Under the pieces are notes generated by a model that saw only the letters and a program-made list of their open reading frames with translations, did not search any database and was not told where the DNA came from. The position numbers and the translations under genes are program-made. Shown one piece after another: positions 10,701-17,997 of a DNA stretch of 64,000 bases; within the stretch, counting starts at the first letter, position 1, and each line of letters starts with the position of its first letter. Source of the DNA: Streptomyces sp. AA1529 (lineage in GTDB: Bacteria; Actinomycetota; Actinomycetes; Streptomycetales; Streptomycetaceae); NCBI RefSeq assembly GCF_000280905.1, contig NZ_ALAP01000104.1, forward strand, positions 1 through 64,000, given 5' to 3'.

Positions 10701-10765
10701 GGCCGTACGCGCTCCTCCAGTACCCGGCGCAGCCGGTCCTCGACGGTGCGGTGGTCGTCATGCAT
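7685..10765 (-). CDS. GH38 alpha-mannosidase
   Basis: 1026 residues, full length for the large bacterial/lysosomal-type GH38 enzymes. These are retaining, metal-dependent exo-alpha-mannosidases. An N-terminal beta-rich region is followed by the (beta/alpha)7 catalytic domain. The zinc ligands are in GHAHIDSAWLWP (near residue 260), the catalytic nucleophile is the Asp in LPDSFGYTAALPQ (near residue 371), and the family HQFHDILPGSSI motif follows the three-helix bundle. The C-terminal half is the beta-sandwich region. No signal peptide is visible, so it acts in the cytoplasm. GAGGAG precedes the ATG by 8 nt. It lies 51 nt downstream of a TAXI binding-protein gene on the same strand and may be cotranscribed with it. 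Glycan or mannoside turnover is likely; the substrate is unknown. Confidence 0.92.
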   Translation of the reverse strand: MHDDHRTVEDRLRRVLEERVRPAVHTSALPLTVARWEAPGEPVPAADGISAPYRPSAVGETWGPAWGTTWFRVTGQVPHSWAGRTVEAVLDLGFERDMPGFQCEGLVHRADGEPVKGLHPRNSWVRLAQPAAGGEEVELYIEAASNPILNTPQTPTHQGDVRTADGTPLYRLARMDLAVFEPQVWELALDLEVAGSLMRELPLEDARRWELLRALERALDALDLADVPGSAERARERLAAVLGAPARASAHRISAVGHAHIDSAWLWPLRETVRKVARTSSNMVALMDEHPEFVFAMSQAQQFAWLKEHRPEVFAKVARKVAEGRFVPVGGMWVESDTNMVGGEAMARQLGYGKKFFLEEFGVETKEVWLPDSFGYTAALPQLVKLSGSDWFLTQKISWSSTNPFPHHTFWWEGIDGTRVFTHFPPVDTYNATLDGAELAHAARNFREKGAASRSLVPFGHGDGGGGATREMLGRAARTRDLDGSPRVTVEKPAAFFEKARAEYPDAPVWQGELYLELHRGTYTSQAATKQGNRRAESLLHEAELWAATAAVRTGYVYPYARLEELWKTVLLHQFHDILPGSSIAWVHREARRTYARVTGELTEIVEEAQRALAGRGERHVVFNGSPHTRRGVPAGGARPADDYSSAHRAGDGGEEAVAMAVTERGPGGWTLDNGLVRVEVDGRGLVVSAYDRRARLEAVAPGCPANLLQLHPDLPNHWDAWDVDAFYRHTATDLTHADEVTLAAADGRSATVRTRRSFGSSTVVQSVTLRAGSPLLLMEADVDWHESEKLLKAAFPLDVKADRSAAETQFGHVFRPTHTNTTWEAAKFEICAHRWLHVEEPGWGAALVNDSTYGHDVTRDIRADGGQTTTVRLSLLRAPRYPDPETDQGRHRMRYGLVPGAALRDAVREGHWINLPERTVRGDGSPVAPLVALDGEPGDQVVAETVKLADDGSGDVVVRLYESLGGRARALLAPGFPVTSVTETDLLERPLAEPREQHTVEEAGVRVALRPFQILTLRLGRSGER

Positions 10766-10816
10766 CGAGCGGCTCCTCGGTGGGGGTCGGGGCCTGGTGC
10801 CGACAGCGGCCTCCGG

Positions 10817-11851
10817 TCAGGGTTTGGCCGAGCGGTAGTAGCGGCGGGCGCCCTCGTGCAGCGGCACGGGGTCGGTGTAGATGGCGGTCCGCAGGTCGAC
10901 TTTCTGCGCCGCGTGCACCTCGCGTCCGATCTGGTCCCTGCTCTTGATGACGGAGCGGGTGATGCCCTCCGTCAGCGCCGCGTCGGTGCGGTCCATGGTC
11001 ACCAGCAGATTGGCGATGGCCACCGTTTTGACCGACCGGCCGCGCTGCACGGTGGGGTAGGCGTCGGGTGCCATCACGGCCGCGCGGTAGTAGCGCATGT
11101 CGGGGCGCTGCTCGTGCAGCCGGGGGAGCAGGTCGCCGAGCTGCACCAGCCGGATGTCCGTCCGCTCCGCCAGGCGCTCGATCGCCCCCGTCGGCAGCCC
11201 GCCCGACCAGAAGAACGCGTCCAGCTCGCCCGCGGAGAGCAGGTCGGGCATGCGGTCGATGCCCTTGCGCACGGGATGGACGTCGTGGTCCATGTCGAGC
11301 CCGGCGGCCTTCAGCAGTCTCCGGGTCACCAGGGCGACCCCGGAGCGCTTCTCGCCCACGCCGACGCGCAGCCCTTTGAGGTCCTCGGCGCTGTCGACCG
11401 GCGAGTCCCGGGGCACGACCAGATGCATGTAGTCGTCGTAGAGCCGGGCGCAGGCCCGGATGTGGGAGGCGTCCTTGCCGCCCTTCTCCCGGTAGGCGGC
11501 GAGCGCGTCGGAGGCGGTGATGGTGAAGTCGGCCTCTCCGGAGACGATCCGGCCGAGGTTCTGCACCGACCCCTCGCTGTGCTGCAAGGTCAGGTCGACC
11601 CGCGGCAGGTCCCGGGCCAGCCGCTTCTTGAAGAGGGTGCCGTAGCGCTCGTACACGCCGGTGCGTACCCCGGTGGCGAAGGTGATCTTCCCGCCGGGAG
11701 CGGGCGAGGGTGCCGGCCGCAGCCACCACACCAGCAGCCCGCACACCACGAGCACCGCTGTCGCGGCCCACAGCAGGCGTCGCCGACCGGCGCCGGAGCC
11801 GCCCGGGCGGCGCATCGGACGGGACACCGTTCGCGGACGCAGGCTGGCCAT
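10817..11851 (-). CDS. TAXI-family TRAP transporter solute-binding protein, orphan
   Basis: 344 residues from ATG 11851. The N-terminus has a basic head, a hydrophobic helix (LLWAATAVLVVCGLLVWWL) and then KITFATGVRTGVYERYGTLF, the start of the TAXI (TRAP-associated extracytoplasmic immunogenic) binding fold. The anchor has no lipobox Cys, so it is an uncleaved membrane tether or a signal peptide. TAXI proteins normally work with a fused DctQM-type permease for organic acids or glutamate; no permease gene lies nearby, so this copy may feed a distant permease or act as a sensor. The start choice is uncertain: no SD is seen, but a -10-like AGTATC lies a few bases upstream, so translation may be leaderless. 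The in-frame ATG at 11815 is an alternative. Confidence 0.78.
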   Translation of the reverse strand: MASLRPRTVSRPMRRPGGSGAGRRRLLWAATAVLVVCGLLVWWLRPAPSPAPGGKITFATGVRTGVYERYGTLFKKRLARDLPRVDLTLQHSEGSVQNLGRIVSGEADFTITASDALAAYREKGGKDASHIRACARLYDDYMHLVVPRDSPVDSAEDLKGLRVGVGEKRSGVALVTRRLLKAAGLDMDHDVHPVRKGIDRMPDLLSAGELDAFFWSGGLPTGAIERLAERTDIRLVQLGDLLPRLHEQRPDMRYYRAAVMAPDAYPTVQRGRSVKTVAIANLLVTMDRTDAALTEGITRSVIKSRDQIGREVHAAQKVDLRTAIYTDPVPLHEGARRYYRSAKP

Positions 11852-12073
11852 GGAAGGGGATACTGCCAGCCCCGCGGCCTGGAAGGGAGTGGCGGGAGTC
11901 ACCCCGGCCCGTCTCGCGGCCCAACTGCCGTGTGCGAACACGCCGATTCGCGAACTGCAAATTTCACACTGTCGCTTGCTGAGTGGAACTGCAGGGGCCA
12001 TAGTGACGGTCAGACCACGCGCGTCACGGCCCTCCCGCGGGGCCGGGACCAGCTCGACGGAAGGCGCCTCCAC

Positions 12074-12622
12074 GTGTACGCCGCCCCCGCTCGCAGGGAT
12101 CCCGCAGCAGCCCCCACGCCGGCGTCTCCAGCGTCCGCCGGCAGGCCGTCTCCGGCGGCGCCACCGGGACGCGCGGAGGACCCGGCCTGGCAGTTGCGGC
12201 TCCCCGCGCGGGAGCAGCACATCGCCCGTGCGCGACTGGCCCTCACCGGCTGGCTGCGGGAGCGGGGGGACCCGCCGATATCCGCCGACGCCGCGGACGA
12301 CGCCGTGCTGCTGCTGTCCGAACTGGCCACCAACGCCGTCGTGCACACCCGCTCCCGGCCCGAAGCCGAGCTCCTGTGCCGGGCCACCCTGGCGTCCCGG
12401 GAGACGCCCGCCGCCGCACTGCTGCGGATCGAGGTGCACGACCACGCGGAGGGCGACGACCGCCCCAGGCTGAAGAACGGCGAGGCCGCGGACGAGAGCG
12501 GCCGGGGTCTGTGCATCGTGGCGGCGCTGGCGGCGGACTGGGGTGTCCGGCCCTCGTCCGCGACCGGCGGCAACGCGGTGTGGGCGACGCTCCGGCTCCC
12601 CGCGGGGCCCGGCTCCGGGTGA
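12074..12622 (+). CDS. RsbW-like serine kinase / ATP-binding regulatory protein
   Basis: 182 residues. An Ala/Pro-rich N-terminal 40 residues precede a GHKL ATPase fold of the anti-sigma-kinase type (HATPase_c_2): N box LLLSELATNAVVHT, a G1-like stretch IEVHDHAEGDD, and G2 ESGRGLCIVAALAADWGV. Streptomyces encode dozens of such proteins, acting as anti-sigma factors, SpoIIE partners or orphan switch kinases. No sigma factor, STAS antagonist or phosphatase gene is adjacent, so the partner is unknown. I choose GTG 12074 because GGAAGG lies 9 nt before it. It is divergent from the TAXI gene across a 222-nt spacer. Confidence 0.8.
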   Translation: MYAAPARRDPAAAPTPASPASAGRPSPAAPPGRAEDPAWQLRLPAREQHIARARLALTGWLRERGDPPISADAADDAVLLLSELATNAVVHTRSRPEAELLCRATLASRETPAAALLRIEVHDHAEGDDRPRLKNGEAADESGRGLCIVAALAADWGVRPSSATGGNAVWATLRLPAGPGSG

Positions 12623-12692
12623 GGTGCGTCACACTGCCCGTCCGGTGCGTGGAGCGTGCCCCCGCGCGGCCGGGACCGCCCGGACGAACGCC

Positions 12693-12698
12693 TACCCT
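12693..12698 (+). promoter_or_regulatory. Leaderless -10 of miaB
   Basis: TACCCT lies 6 nt before the miaB ATG and no SD is present, which is the usual arrangement of a leaderless Streptomyces transcript. Confidence 0.5.
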
Positions 12699-12704
12699 TG
12701 TCAC

Positions 12705-14222
12705 ATGAGCAGTAGCGACCGGAGTCAGGCAGCGGACGTCAAGGGGACGTACGAGGTACGCACTTTCGGGTGTCAGATGAACGTCCACGACTCCGAGCGG
12801 ATGGCGGGACTGCTGGAGGGCGCCGGCTACGTCCGCGCCCCCCAGGGCGTCGACGCGGCGGACGTCGTCGTCTTCAACACCTGCGCCGTGCGCGAGAACG
12901 CCGACAACCGGCTCTACGGGAACCTCGGCCAGCTCGCCCCCAAGAAGGCCGCGCGCCCGGGGATGCAGATCGCGGTCGGCGGCTGCCTGGCCCAGAAGGA
13001 CCGGGACACCATCGTCGAGAAGGCCCCCTGGGTCGATGTCGTCTTCGGCACCCACAACGTCGGCAAGCTGCCCGTGCTGCTGGAACGTGCCCGGCTGCGG
13101 GACGAGGCGCAGGTCGAGATCGCCGACTCGCTCGAGGCATTCCCCTCCACCCTCCCCACCCGCCGCGAGAGCGCCTACGCGGCGTGGGTCTCGGTCTCGG
13201 TGGGCTGCAACAACACCTGCACCTTCTGCATCGTCCCGCAGCTGCGCGGCAAGGAGAAGGACCGCCGCCCCGGCGACATCCTCGCCGAGATCGAAGCGCT
13301 GGTCGACGAGGGCGTCAGCGAGATCACCCTGCTCGGCCAGAACGTCAACGCCTACGGCTCCGACATCGGCGACCGGGAGGCGTTCGGCAAGCTGCTGCGC
13401 GCGTGCGGCCGGATCGACGGGCTCGAGCGCGTCCGCTTCACCTCGCCCCACCCCCGCGACTTCACCGACGACGTGATTGCCGCCATGGCGGAGACCCCCA
13501 ACGTGATGCCGCAGCTGCACATGCCTCTGCAGTCCGGATCCTCCCGGGTTCTGAAGGCCATGCGCCGCTCCTACCGGCAGGAGCGCTTCCTCGGGATCAT
13601 CGAGAAGGTCCGCGCCGCCATCCCGCAGGCCGCGCTCTCGACCGACATCATCGTCGGCTTCCCCGGCGAGACCGAGGAGGACTTCGCCGAGACGCTGCAC
13701 GTGGTGCGCGAAGCCCGGTTCGCGCAGGCGTTCACCTTCCAGTACAGCAAGCGTCCCGGCACGCCCGCCGCCGAGATGCCCGACCAGATCCCCAAGAAGG
13801 TCGTGCAAGAGCGCTACGAGCGTCTGGTGGCACTCCAGGAGGAGATCTCCTGGGAGGAGAACAAGAAGCAGGTGGGCCGCACGCTGGAGCTGATGGTCGC
13901 CGAGGGCGAGGGGCGCAAGGACGACGCCACCCGGCGGCTGTCCGGACGTGCACCCGACAACCGCCTGGTGCACTTCACCCGGCCCGAGGAGCCCGTGCGG
14001 CCCGGTGACGTCGTCACCGTCGACATCACCTACGCCGCCCCCCACCACCTGCTCGCCGAGGGGCCCGCCCGGACTGTGCGCCGCACCCGTGCCGGAGACG
14101 CGTGGGAGCGGCGCACCGCCGCGCCGCAGGAGCAGCAGGGCGGCGGCGTCATGCTCGGACTGCCCGGCGTCGGCGCCCCCGATCCGCTTCCCGCCGCCAC
14201 CGGCGGCTGCGGACTCGGCTGA
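12705..14222 (+). CDS. miaB: tRNA-2-methylthio-N6-dimethylallyladenosine synthase MiaB
   Basis: 505 residues. Radical-SAM methylthiotransferase that adds a methylthio group to i6A37 of tRNAs reading UNN codons; it acts after MiaA, which is encoded 3.6 kb downstream. The N-terminal UPF0004 domain carries three cluster cysteines (FGCQMN, NTCAVR, GGCLAQ). The radical-SAM motif is CNNTCTFC, followed by the LLGQNVNAYG and SPHPRDFTDDV regions, and a C-terminal TRAM domain binds tRNA. The last 40 residues form a Gly/Ala/Gln tail beyond the TRAM domain. The ATG at 12705 probably starts a leaderless mRNA. Confidence 0.95.
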   Translation: MSSSDRSQAADVKGTYEVRTFGCQMNVHDSERMAGLLEGAGYVRAPQGVDAADVVVFNTCAVRENADNRLYGNLGQLAPKKAARPGMQIAVGGCLAQKDRDTIVEKAPWVDVVFGTHNVGKLPVLLERARLRDEAQVEIADSLEAFPSTLPTRRESAYAAWVSVSVGCNNTCTFCIVPQLRGKEKDRRPGDILAEIEALVDEGVSEITLLGQNVNAYGSDIGDREAFGKLLRACGRIDGLERVRFTSPHPRDFTDDVIAAMAETPNVMPQLHMPLQSGSSRVLKAMRRSYRQERFLGIIEKVRAAIPQAALSTDIIVGFPGETEEDFAETLHVVREARFAQAFTFQYSKRPGTPAAEMPDQIPKKVVQERYERLVALQEEISWEENKKQVGRTLELMVAEGEGRKDDATRRLSGRAPDNRLVHFTRPEEPVRPGDVVTVDITYAAPHHLLAEGPARTVRRTRAGDAWERRTAAPQEQQGGGVMLGLPGVGAPDPLPAATGGCGLG

Positions 14223-14414
14223 CCGGCGCCGCTCAGCGCCGCCCGGCGGCCGTCCGCCGAGCGGTCGCCGGACCGGTCGGGAACCGTCGGCCCGCCCCGG
14301 TCCGGCCGGCTCTCGTCGGGCGGTGTCACCTGTTTCAGCCGATCTCGCACGGGCGGGTGACTCCCGGCGCGGGCAGGGTGGGAAGAGGCGTGCGGGACAC
14401 TTAAGCTGCGCGCC

Positions 14415-15122
14415 ATGCTTGTCGCCGCAGCCGTATGCCCCTGCCCCCCGCTGCTCGTGCCCGAGGTCGCGGGCGGAGCCGCCGCCGAGATGGACCGGGC
14501 ACGAGCCGCCTGCTACGACACCCTCGGTGTCCTGGCGGCCGCCCGTCCGGACCTGTTGTGCGTGCTCGGACCCGCGGAACCGGCCGGACGCGGTCCCCAT
14601 CCGCAGGGAGCGCGGGGAACGCTCGCCGGGTTCGGCGTGCCCCTGGAGGTGAGCCTCGGCAAGGGCGAGCCCGCCCGCCGTGAACTGCCCCCCTCGCTGA
14701 CCGTCGGCGCCTGGCTCCTGGAGCGCACGGACTGGACCGGCTGCCCGGTCGAGGGCCTGGGTGTCGGGGAACCCCTGGCGCGGGACCGCTGCCAGGAGGC
14801 GGGCCGCGAGCTGGCGGCCCGGGCCGACCGGGTGGCGCTGCTGGTGATGGGCGACGGCAGCAACTGCCGCACGCTCAAGGCCCCCGGCTACTTCGACGAG
14901 CGGGCCGCCGCCTTCGACGCGGAGGCCGCCCGCGCGCTGGCCGAGGCCGACACCGCCGCGCTGCTCGCGCTGGACGAGGAGCTGGCGTACGAGCTGAAGG
15001 CCGCCGGGCGGTCCTCCTGGCAGGTGCTCGCCGGTGCCGGGCAGGGCAGCGACCTGGCCGGAAAGCTGCTCTACGACGAAGCGCCCTACGGCGTGGGCTA
15101 CATGGTCGCCGGCTGGTCCTGA
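14415..15122 (+). CDS. Class III extradiol dioxygenase-like conserved protein
   Basis: 235 residues. A conserved actinobacterial protein of the LigB-like superfamily commonly found just after miaB. It opens with AAVCPCPPLLVPEVAGG, and the C-terminal LDEELAYELKAAGRSSWQ and LLYDEAPYGVGYMVA blocks are the most family-like parts. The true dioxygenases use two His and a Glu to hold iron; here the expected N-terminal His is replaced by CPCPP, so I doubt oxygenase activity. Its function is unknown. A -10-like TAAGCT (14402-14407) lies 7 nt upstream of the ATG, suggesting a leaderless transcript separate from miaB. Confidence 0.75.
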   Translation: MLVAAAVCPCPPLLVPEVAGGAAAEMDRARAACYDTLGVLAAARPDLLCVLGPAEPAGRGPHPQGARGTLAGFGVPLEVSLGKGEPARRELPPSLTVGAWLLERTDWTGCPVEGLGVGEPLARDRCQEAGRELAARADRVALLVMGDGSNCRTLKAPGYFDERAAAFDAEAARALAEADTAALLALDEELAYELKAAGRSSWQVLAGAGQGSDLAGKLLYDEAPYGVGYMVAGWS

Positions 15123-15194
15123 CCGCCCGCTCGGGCCGCGCCGCGGGCCCTGGGCCGTGCCGCGTGCCCGTCCCGCTGCGGCGGACGGCAGTGC

Positions 15195-15226
15195 GGGTGT
15201 GCGGCGCCGGTGTGCGCCGTACACCC
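15195..15226 (+). terminator. Hairpin between convergent genes
   Basis: Left arm 15195-15206, loop 8 nt, right arm 15215-15226; 12 bp with one G-T pair. It lies 73 nt after the stop of the plus-strand gene. The rest of the 357-nt convergent spacer 15123-15479 is GC-rich and shows no gene. Confidence 0.5.
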
Positions 15227-15479
15227 CACTGAGCGCCGCCAGGGCCGCCGAGCGGGCCGCCGGGGGAGGGGTGCCGGACGCACAGTCCCCCGGGGGCGTC
15301 GGAGCGGCCGCCGTGGTCCGTGCGTCCCCGCCTCCGCCGGCAGACCACCGGGGCGGCCGACGGCGGAGTTCGCCCGGGGCCCGTCGGCCGGTGTCCGGCA
15401 CGCTGCCGGGGCGGTCCCGCGGTCGCCCGCCCGGGGTGTTCCCCGCCGCGTGGGGGAGGGGGCGGTCCGGCCGGGAGGG

Positions 15480-15725
15480 TCAGGAGCCGGTGCCGCCGCC
15501 GGTGGGTCCGGATCCGGACTGCCCGCCGCCCGCCCCGCTGCCGCCGCGGCCTTCGTCGGCCAGCTTCCGGGCCGTGTCCTTGGCCTTGCGGGCACCGGAG
15601 TCGATCTTGTCGCTGTACTTGCCCTTGGTCCTGGAATCCGCGACCTGCGCGGCCTTGTCCACACCCTGCTGGACCTTGTCGCCGTGCTGGCCGAGCATGC
15701 CCTTGACCTTGTCCATGAAGCCCAT
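15480..15725 (-). CDS. Small MT0933-like antitoxin family protein
   Basis: 81 residues. The first 55 residues (MGFMDKVKGMLGQHGDKVQQ onward) form a Lys/Asp-rich amphipathic helix like the MT0933-type antitoxin family; the tail is Gly/Ser-rich and disordered. A good SD (GAAAGGTG) precedes the ATG. No toxin-like gene (VapC, MazF, RelE or a polyketide-cyclase-like partner) is adjacent; the upstream gene on the same strand encodes an acidic disordered protein. The antitoxin name comes from family annotation, and a role as a small stress or structural protein is equally possible. Confidence 0.65.
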   Translation of the reverse strand: MGFMDKVKGMLGQHGDKVQQGVDKAAQVADSRTKGKYSDKIDSGARKAKDTARKLADEGRGGSGAGGGQSGSGPTGGGTGS

Positions 15726-15770
15726 CGCGGTTCACCTTTCTCCCACGCCGAGCGGACATCGCCGCACGGC

Positions 15771-16166
15771 CTACTTGCGGGCGTTCTCTCCCGACTCGCT
15801 GTCGGCGGCCTCGTCAGCGGACGGCTGCTTGGGAATGCCGACACCCGCCTCGCCGGGCCCGGTACCGGCCGTCGCGGCGGTCCCGGTGTCGGCAGCCTCC
15901 TCGGATTCCTCGCCGCCCTGTGCATCCGCCGGGGCGGTCGCGGCCGCAGGGGCCTCGGCCGAGGACGCCTCCTCACGGCTCCGGGTGCCCGCTCCGCCCG
16001 GTTCCACGCCTTCCGGTTCGCCGGCTTCCGACTCCGCCGCGACGGATGCGCCGCCTGACTCGGTGGGCAGCTCCCGGGTATCGGAACCCCCCGCAGGAGT
16101 GGACTCTCGGGCCTCCTGTGTTGACGTGCTGGACGAACGACCGAAAAGCTTGGCAAAAACGCCCAT
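15771..16166 (-). CDS. Acidic, disordered conserved hypothetical protein
   Basis: 131 residues from ATG 16166, chosen because TGGAGT lies a few bases upstream; the frame is open further up but without an SD. The N-terminus MGVFAKLFGRSSS is short, hydrophobic and basic and could touch membrane or a partner protein; the rest is dominated by Ala, Glu, Gly, Ser and Thr with no predicted fold. It is 45 nt upstream of the antitoxin-like gene on the same strand, so the pair is probably an operon. Similar Streptomyces genes carry an unsupported 'gliding motility' label. I do not assign a function. Confidence 0.6.
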   Translation of the reverse strand: MGVFAKLFGRSSSTSTQEARESTPAGGSDTRELPTESGGASVAAESEAGEPEGVEPGGAGTRSREEASSAEAPAAATAPADAQGGEESEEAADTGTAATAGTGPGEAGVGIPKQPSADEAADSESGENARK

Positions 16167-16347
16167 AATTACTCCAGATCCTACGCGTGTGGGCGAAATC
16201 CCGCGCCTCACGGAGCGTCTCATTGCGCCGCCCCGGGGCGCCGGCGGAAAACCGGCTGTCGGAACCTCGCAACGGGCAACGACCCCGTGAGCACTCCGTC
16301 ACGTCGCTCGTTCGAGAAGGCCGGGACGGGTTTGCGAGACTTGACCC

Positions 16348-17307
16348 GTGAATGACGCAGCCGCCTCCCCGCCCCTCCCGTCGGATTCCCCGCCGGTCGT
16401 CGCCGTGGTGGGCCCCACCGCGGCCGGCAAGTCGGATCTGGGCGTTTTCCTCGCCCGCGAGCTGGGCGGTGAAGTCGTCAACGCCGACTCGATGCAGCTC
16501 TACCGGGGCATGGACATCGGAACCGCCAAGCTGACCCTCCAGGAGCGGCAGGGCGTCCCGCATCACCTGCTCGACATCTGGGACGTCACCGTCGCCGCGA
16601 GCGTCGCGGAGTACCAGCGGCTGGCCCGCGCGGAGCTGGACAGGCTGCGTGCACTGGGCAGGGTGCCCGTGCTGGTCGGCGGCTCCGGGCTGTACGTACG
16701 CGGCGCACTGGACGCCATGGAGTTCCCCGGCACCGACCCCGAGGTGCGCGCCCGGCTGGAGGCGGAGCTGGCGGAGCACGGCCCCGGCCCGCTGCACGCG
16801 CGGCTCGCGGCGGCGGACCCGGAGGCGGCCCGCGCGATTCTCCCCAGCAACGGCAGGCGTGTCGTACGGGCCCTGGAGGTCATCGAGATCACGGGGCGGC
16901 CCTTCACCGCGAACCTGCCCGGCCACGAGGCCGTCTACGAGACCGTGCAGATCGGCGTGGACGTGGCACGGCCCGAACTGGACGAGCGGATCGCCCGCCG
17001 GGTGGACCGGATGTGGGAGGGCGGCCTGGTGGCGGAGGTCCGGGAGCTGGAGCAGCAGGGGCTGCGAGAGGGGCGCACGGCCCCCCGCGCCCTCGGATAC
17101 CAGCAGGTCCTCGCAGCGCTCGCGGGGGACTGCACGCTGGAGGAGGCCCGCGCGGCGACGGTCCGCGCGACCAAGCGCTTCGCGCGCCGTCAGGACTCCT
17201 GGTTCCGCCGCGATCCGCGGGTGAACTGGCTGAGTGGTGCGGTCGCCGACCGGCGGGAACTGCCGGGGGCGGCGCTGGCGTTGCTCACGAAGGCGGTTAC
17301 AGCCTGA
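16348..17307 (+). CDS. miaA: tRNA dimethylallyltransferase MiaA
   Basis: 319 residues. Transfers the dimethylallyl group from DMAPP to N6 of A37 in tRNAs that read UNN codons, producing the substrate of MiaB. The P-loop is VVGPTAAGKSDL (near residue 24), followed by the family block VVNADSMQLYRGMDIGTAK, then VLVGGSGLYVRG and the tRNA-binding APRALGYQQVL and TKRFARRQDSWF stretches. The length is normal. The start is GTG 16348 with only a few bases of possible leader and no SD. The following membrane-protein gene starts 108 nt downstream. Confidence 0.95.
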   Translation: MNDAAASPPLPSDSPPVVAVVGPTAAGKSDLGVFLARELGGEVVNADSMQLYRGMDIGTAKLTLQERQGVPHHLLDIWDVTVAASVAEYQRLARAELDRLRALGRVPVLVGGSGLYVRGALDAMEFPGTDPEVRARLEAELAEHGPGPLHARLAAADPEAARAILPSNGRRVVRALEVIEITGRPFTANLPGHEAVYETVQIGVDVARPELDERIARRVDRMWEGGLVAEVRELEQQGLREGRTAPRALGYQQVLAALAGDCTLEEARAATVRATKRFARRQDSWFRRDPRVNWLSGAVADRRELPGAALALLTKAVTA

Positions 17308-17415
17308 TCACGTGATGGCATCGGGAAGCCCTGAGCGACCGTCCCGTTACCCCTGGCGTGCCATCATCGAGCGACGTCGGGTGCCGTGAAGCCGGAGTTG
17401 GGAGGGCGCGTGGCA

Positions 17416-17934
17416 ATGGAGGCCAGCCCTCGGGACGATTCCACTCCCGCGGACGCGGAGCTCTCGCCGGAGCGCGCGGCGCGGGGACGTCCGGCCATGG
17501 AGGACCGTGAGCCGCTGCCGGAGCACGAGCTCGCAGCGGATCCGGATCCGGACGAGCCGGGTGCCGAAGGGCCCGAAGCGGAGCAGGGGCCGCCGGTGGA
17601 GCCGCACGAGCTGCGACCGCAGCGCAAACTGCGGCTGTGGCAGCTCGCGCCGATCGTGGTGCTCGGTGCGCTCGGCTCGCTGATGTTCGCCTTCCCGCTC
17701 GCCTTCGAGCCGGGCGACAGCGCCGGAGCGGTGGTCGCGATGCTCGGGCTGCTGCTGTGCGGCTGCTCGGCCGGCTGGAGCGTGATGGCGGCCCGCCGGG
17801 TGGGGCACACCTGGCCGGGGCTCCCGGCCCGCGGCTCCGGCGGGCGCCCCGACTGGCGGGTCGTCCTGCTCTACGCCGTGGTGGTCTGCACCGTCGTGGT
17901 GCTGGCCGTCTGGCGGGTGGCCCGGCTCCGCTGA
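17416..17934 (+). CDS. Small integral membrane protein
   Basis: 172 residues from ATG 17416 (GGAGG 10 nt upstream; GTG 17410 and GTG 17386 are in-frame alternatives). The first 70 residues are acidic and Pro/Glu-rich, predicted disordered. Three hydrophobic segments follow: LAPIVVLGALGSLMFAFPLA, VVAMLGLLLCGCSAGWSVMA and VVLLYAVVVCTVVVLAVW, ending in a short basic tail. I do not recognise a functional family. It lies between miaA and dapF on the same strand, as in other Streptomyces. Confidence 0.7.
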   Translation: MEASPRDDSTPADAELSPERAARGRPAMEDREPLPEHELAADPDPDEPGAEGPEAEQGPPVEPHELRPQRKLRLWQLAPIVVLGALGSLMFAFPLAFEPGDSAGAVVAMLGLLLCGCSAGWSVMAARRVGHTWPGLPARGSGGRPDWRVVLLYAVVVCTVVVLAVWRVARLR

Positions 17935-17948
17935 TCTGCCGCCCCCGC

Positions 17949-17990
17949 GACCCGCCCGCGGGCGGGTCGCGGCCGTGCCTCCCGTACGAT
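17949..17990 (+). promoter_or_regulatory. 20-bp palindrome and leaderless -10 before dapF
   Basis: A perfect 20-bp palindrome occupies 17949-17968. TACGAT (17985-17990) lies 7 nt before the dapF GTG and no SD is present. The palindrome sits where a -35 would be, so it could be a terminator of the upstream gene, an operator, or both. Confidence 0.45.
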
Positions 17991-17997
17991 CGGCAGC

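Noticed and set aside
7769..12622. Open plus-strand frame of over 1600 codons
   Set aside because: It lies opposite the mannosidase and TAXI genes and shows no domain; only its last 182 codons (the RsbW-like protein, from 12074) are real.
12243..15401. Minus-strand frame of over 1000 codons
   Set aside because: It is antisense to miaB and its neighbours, with no SD and no recognisable domain.
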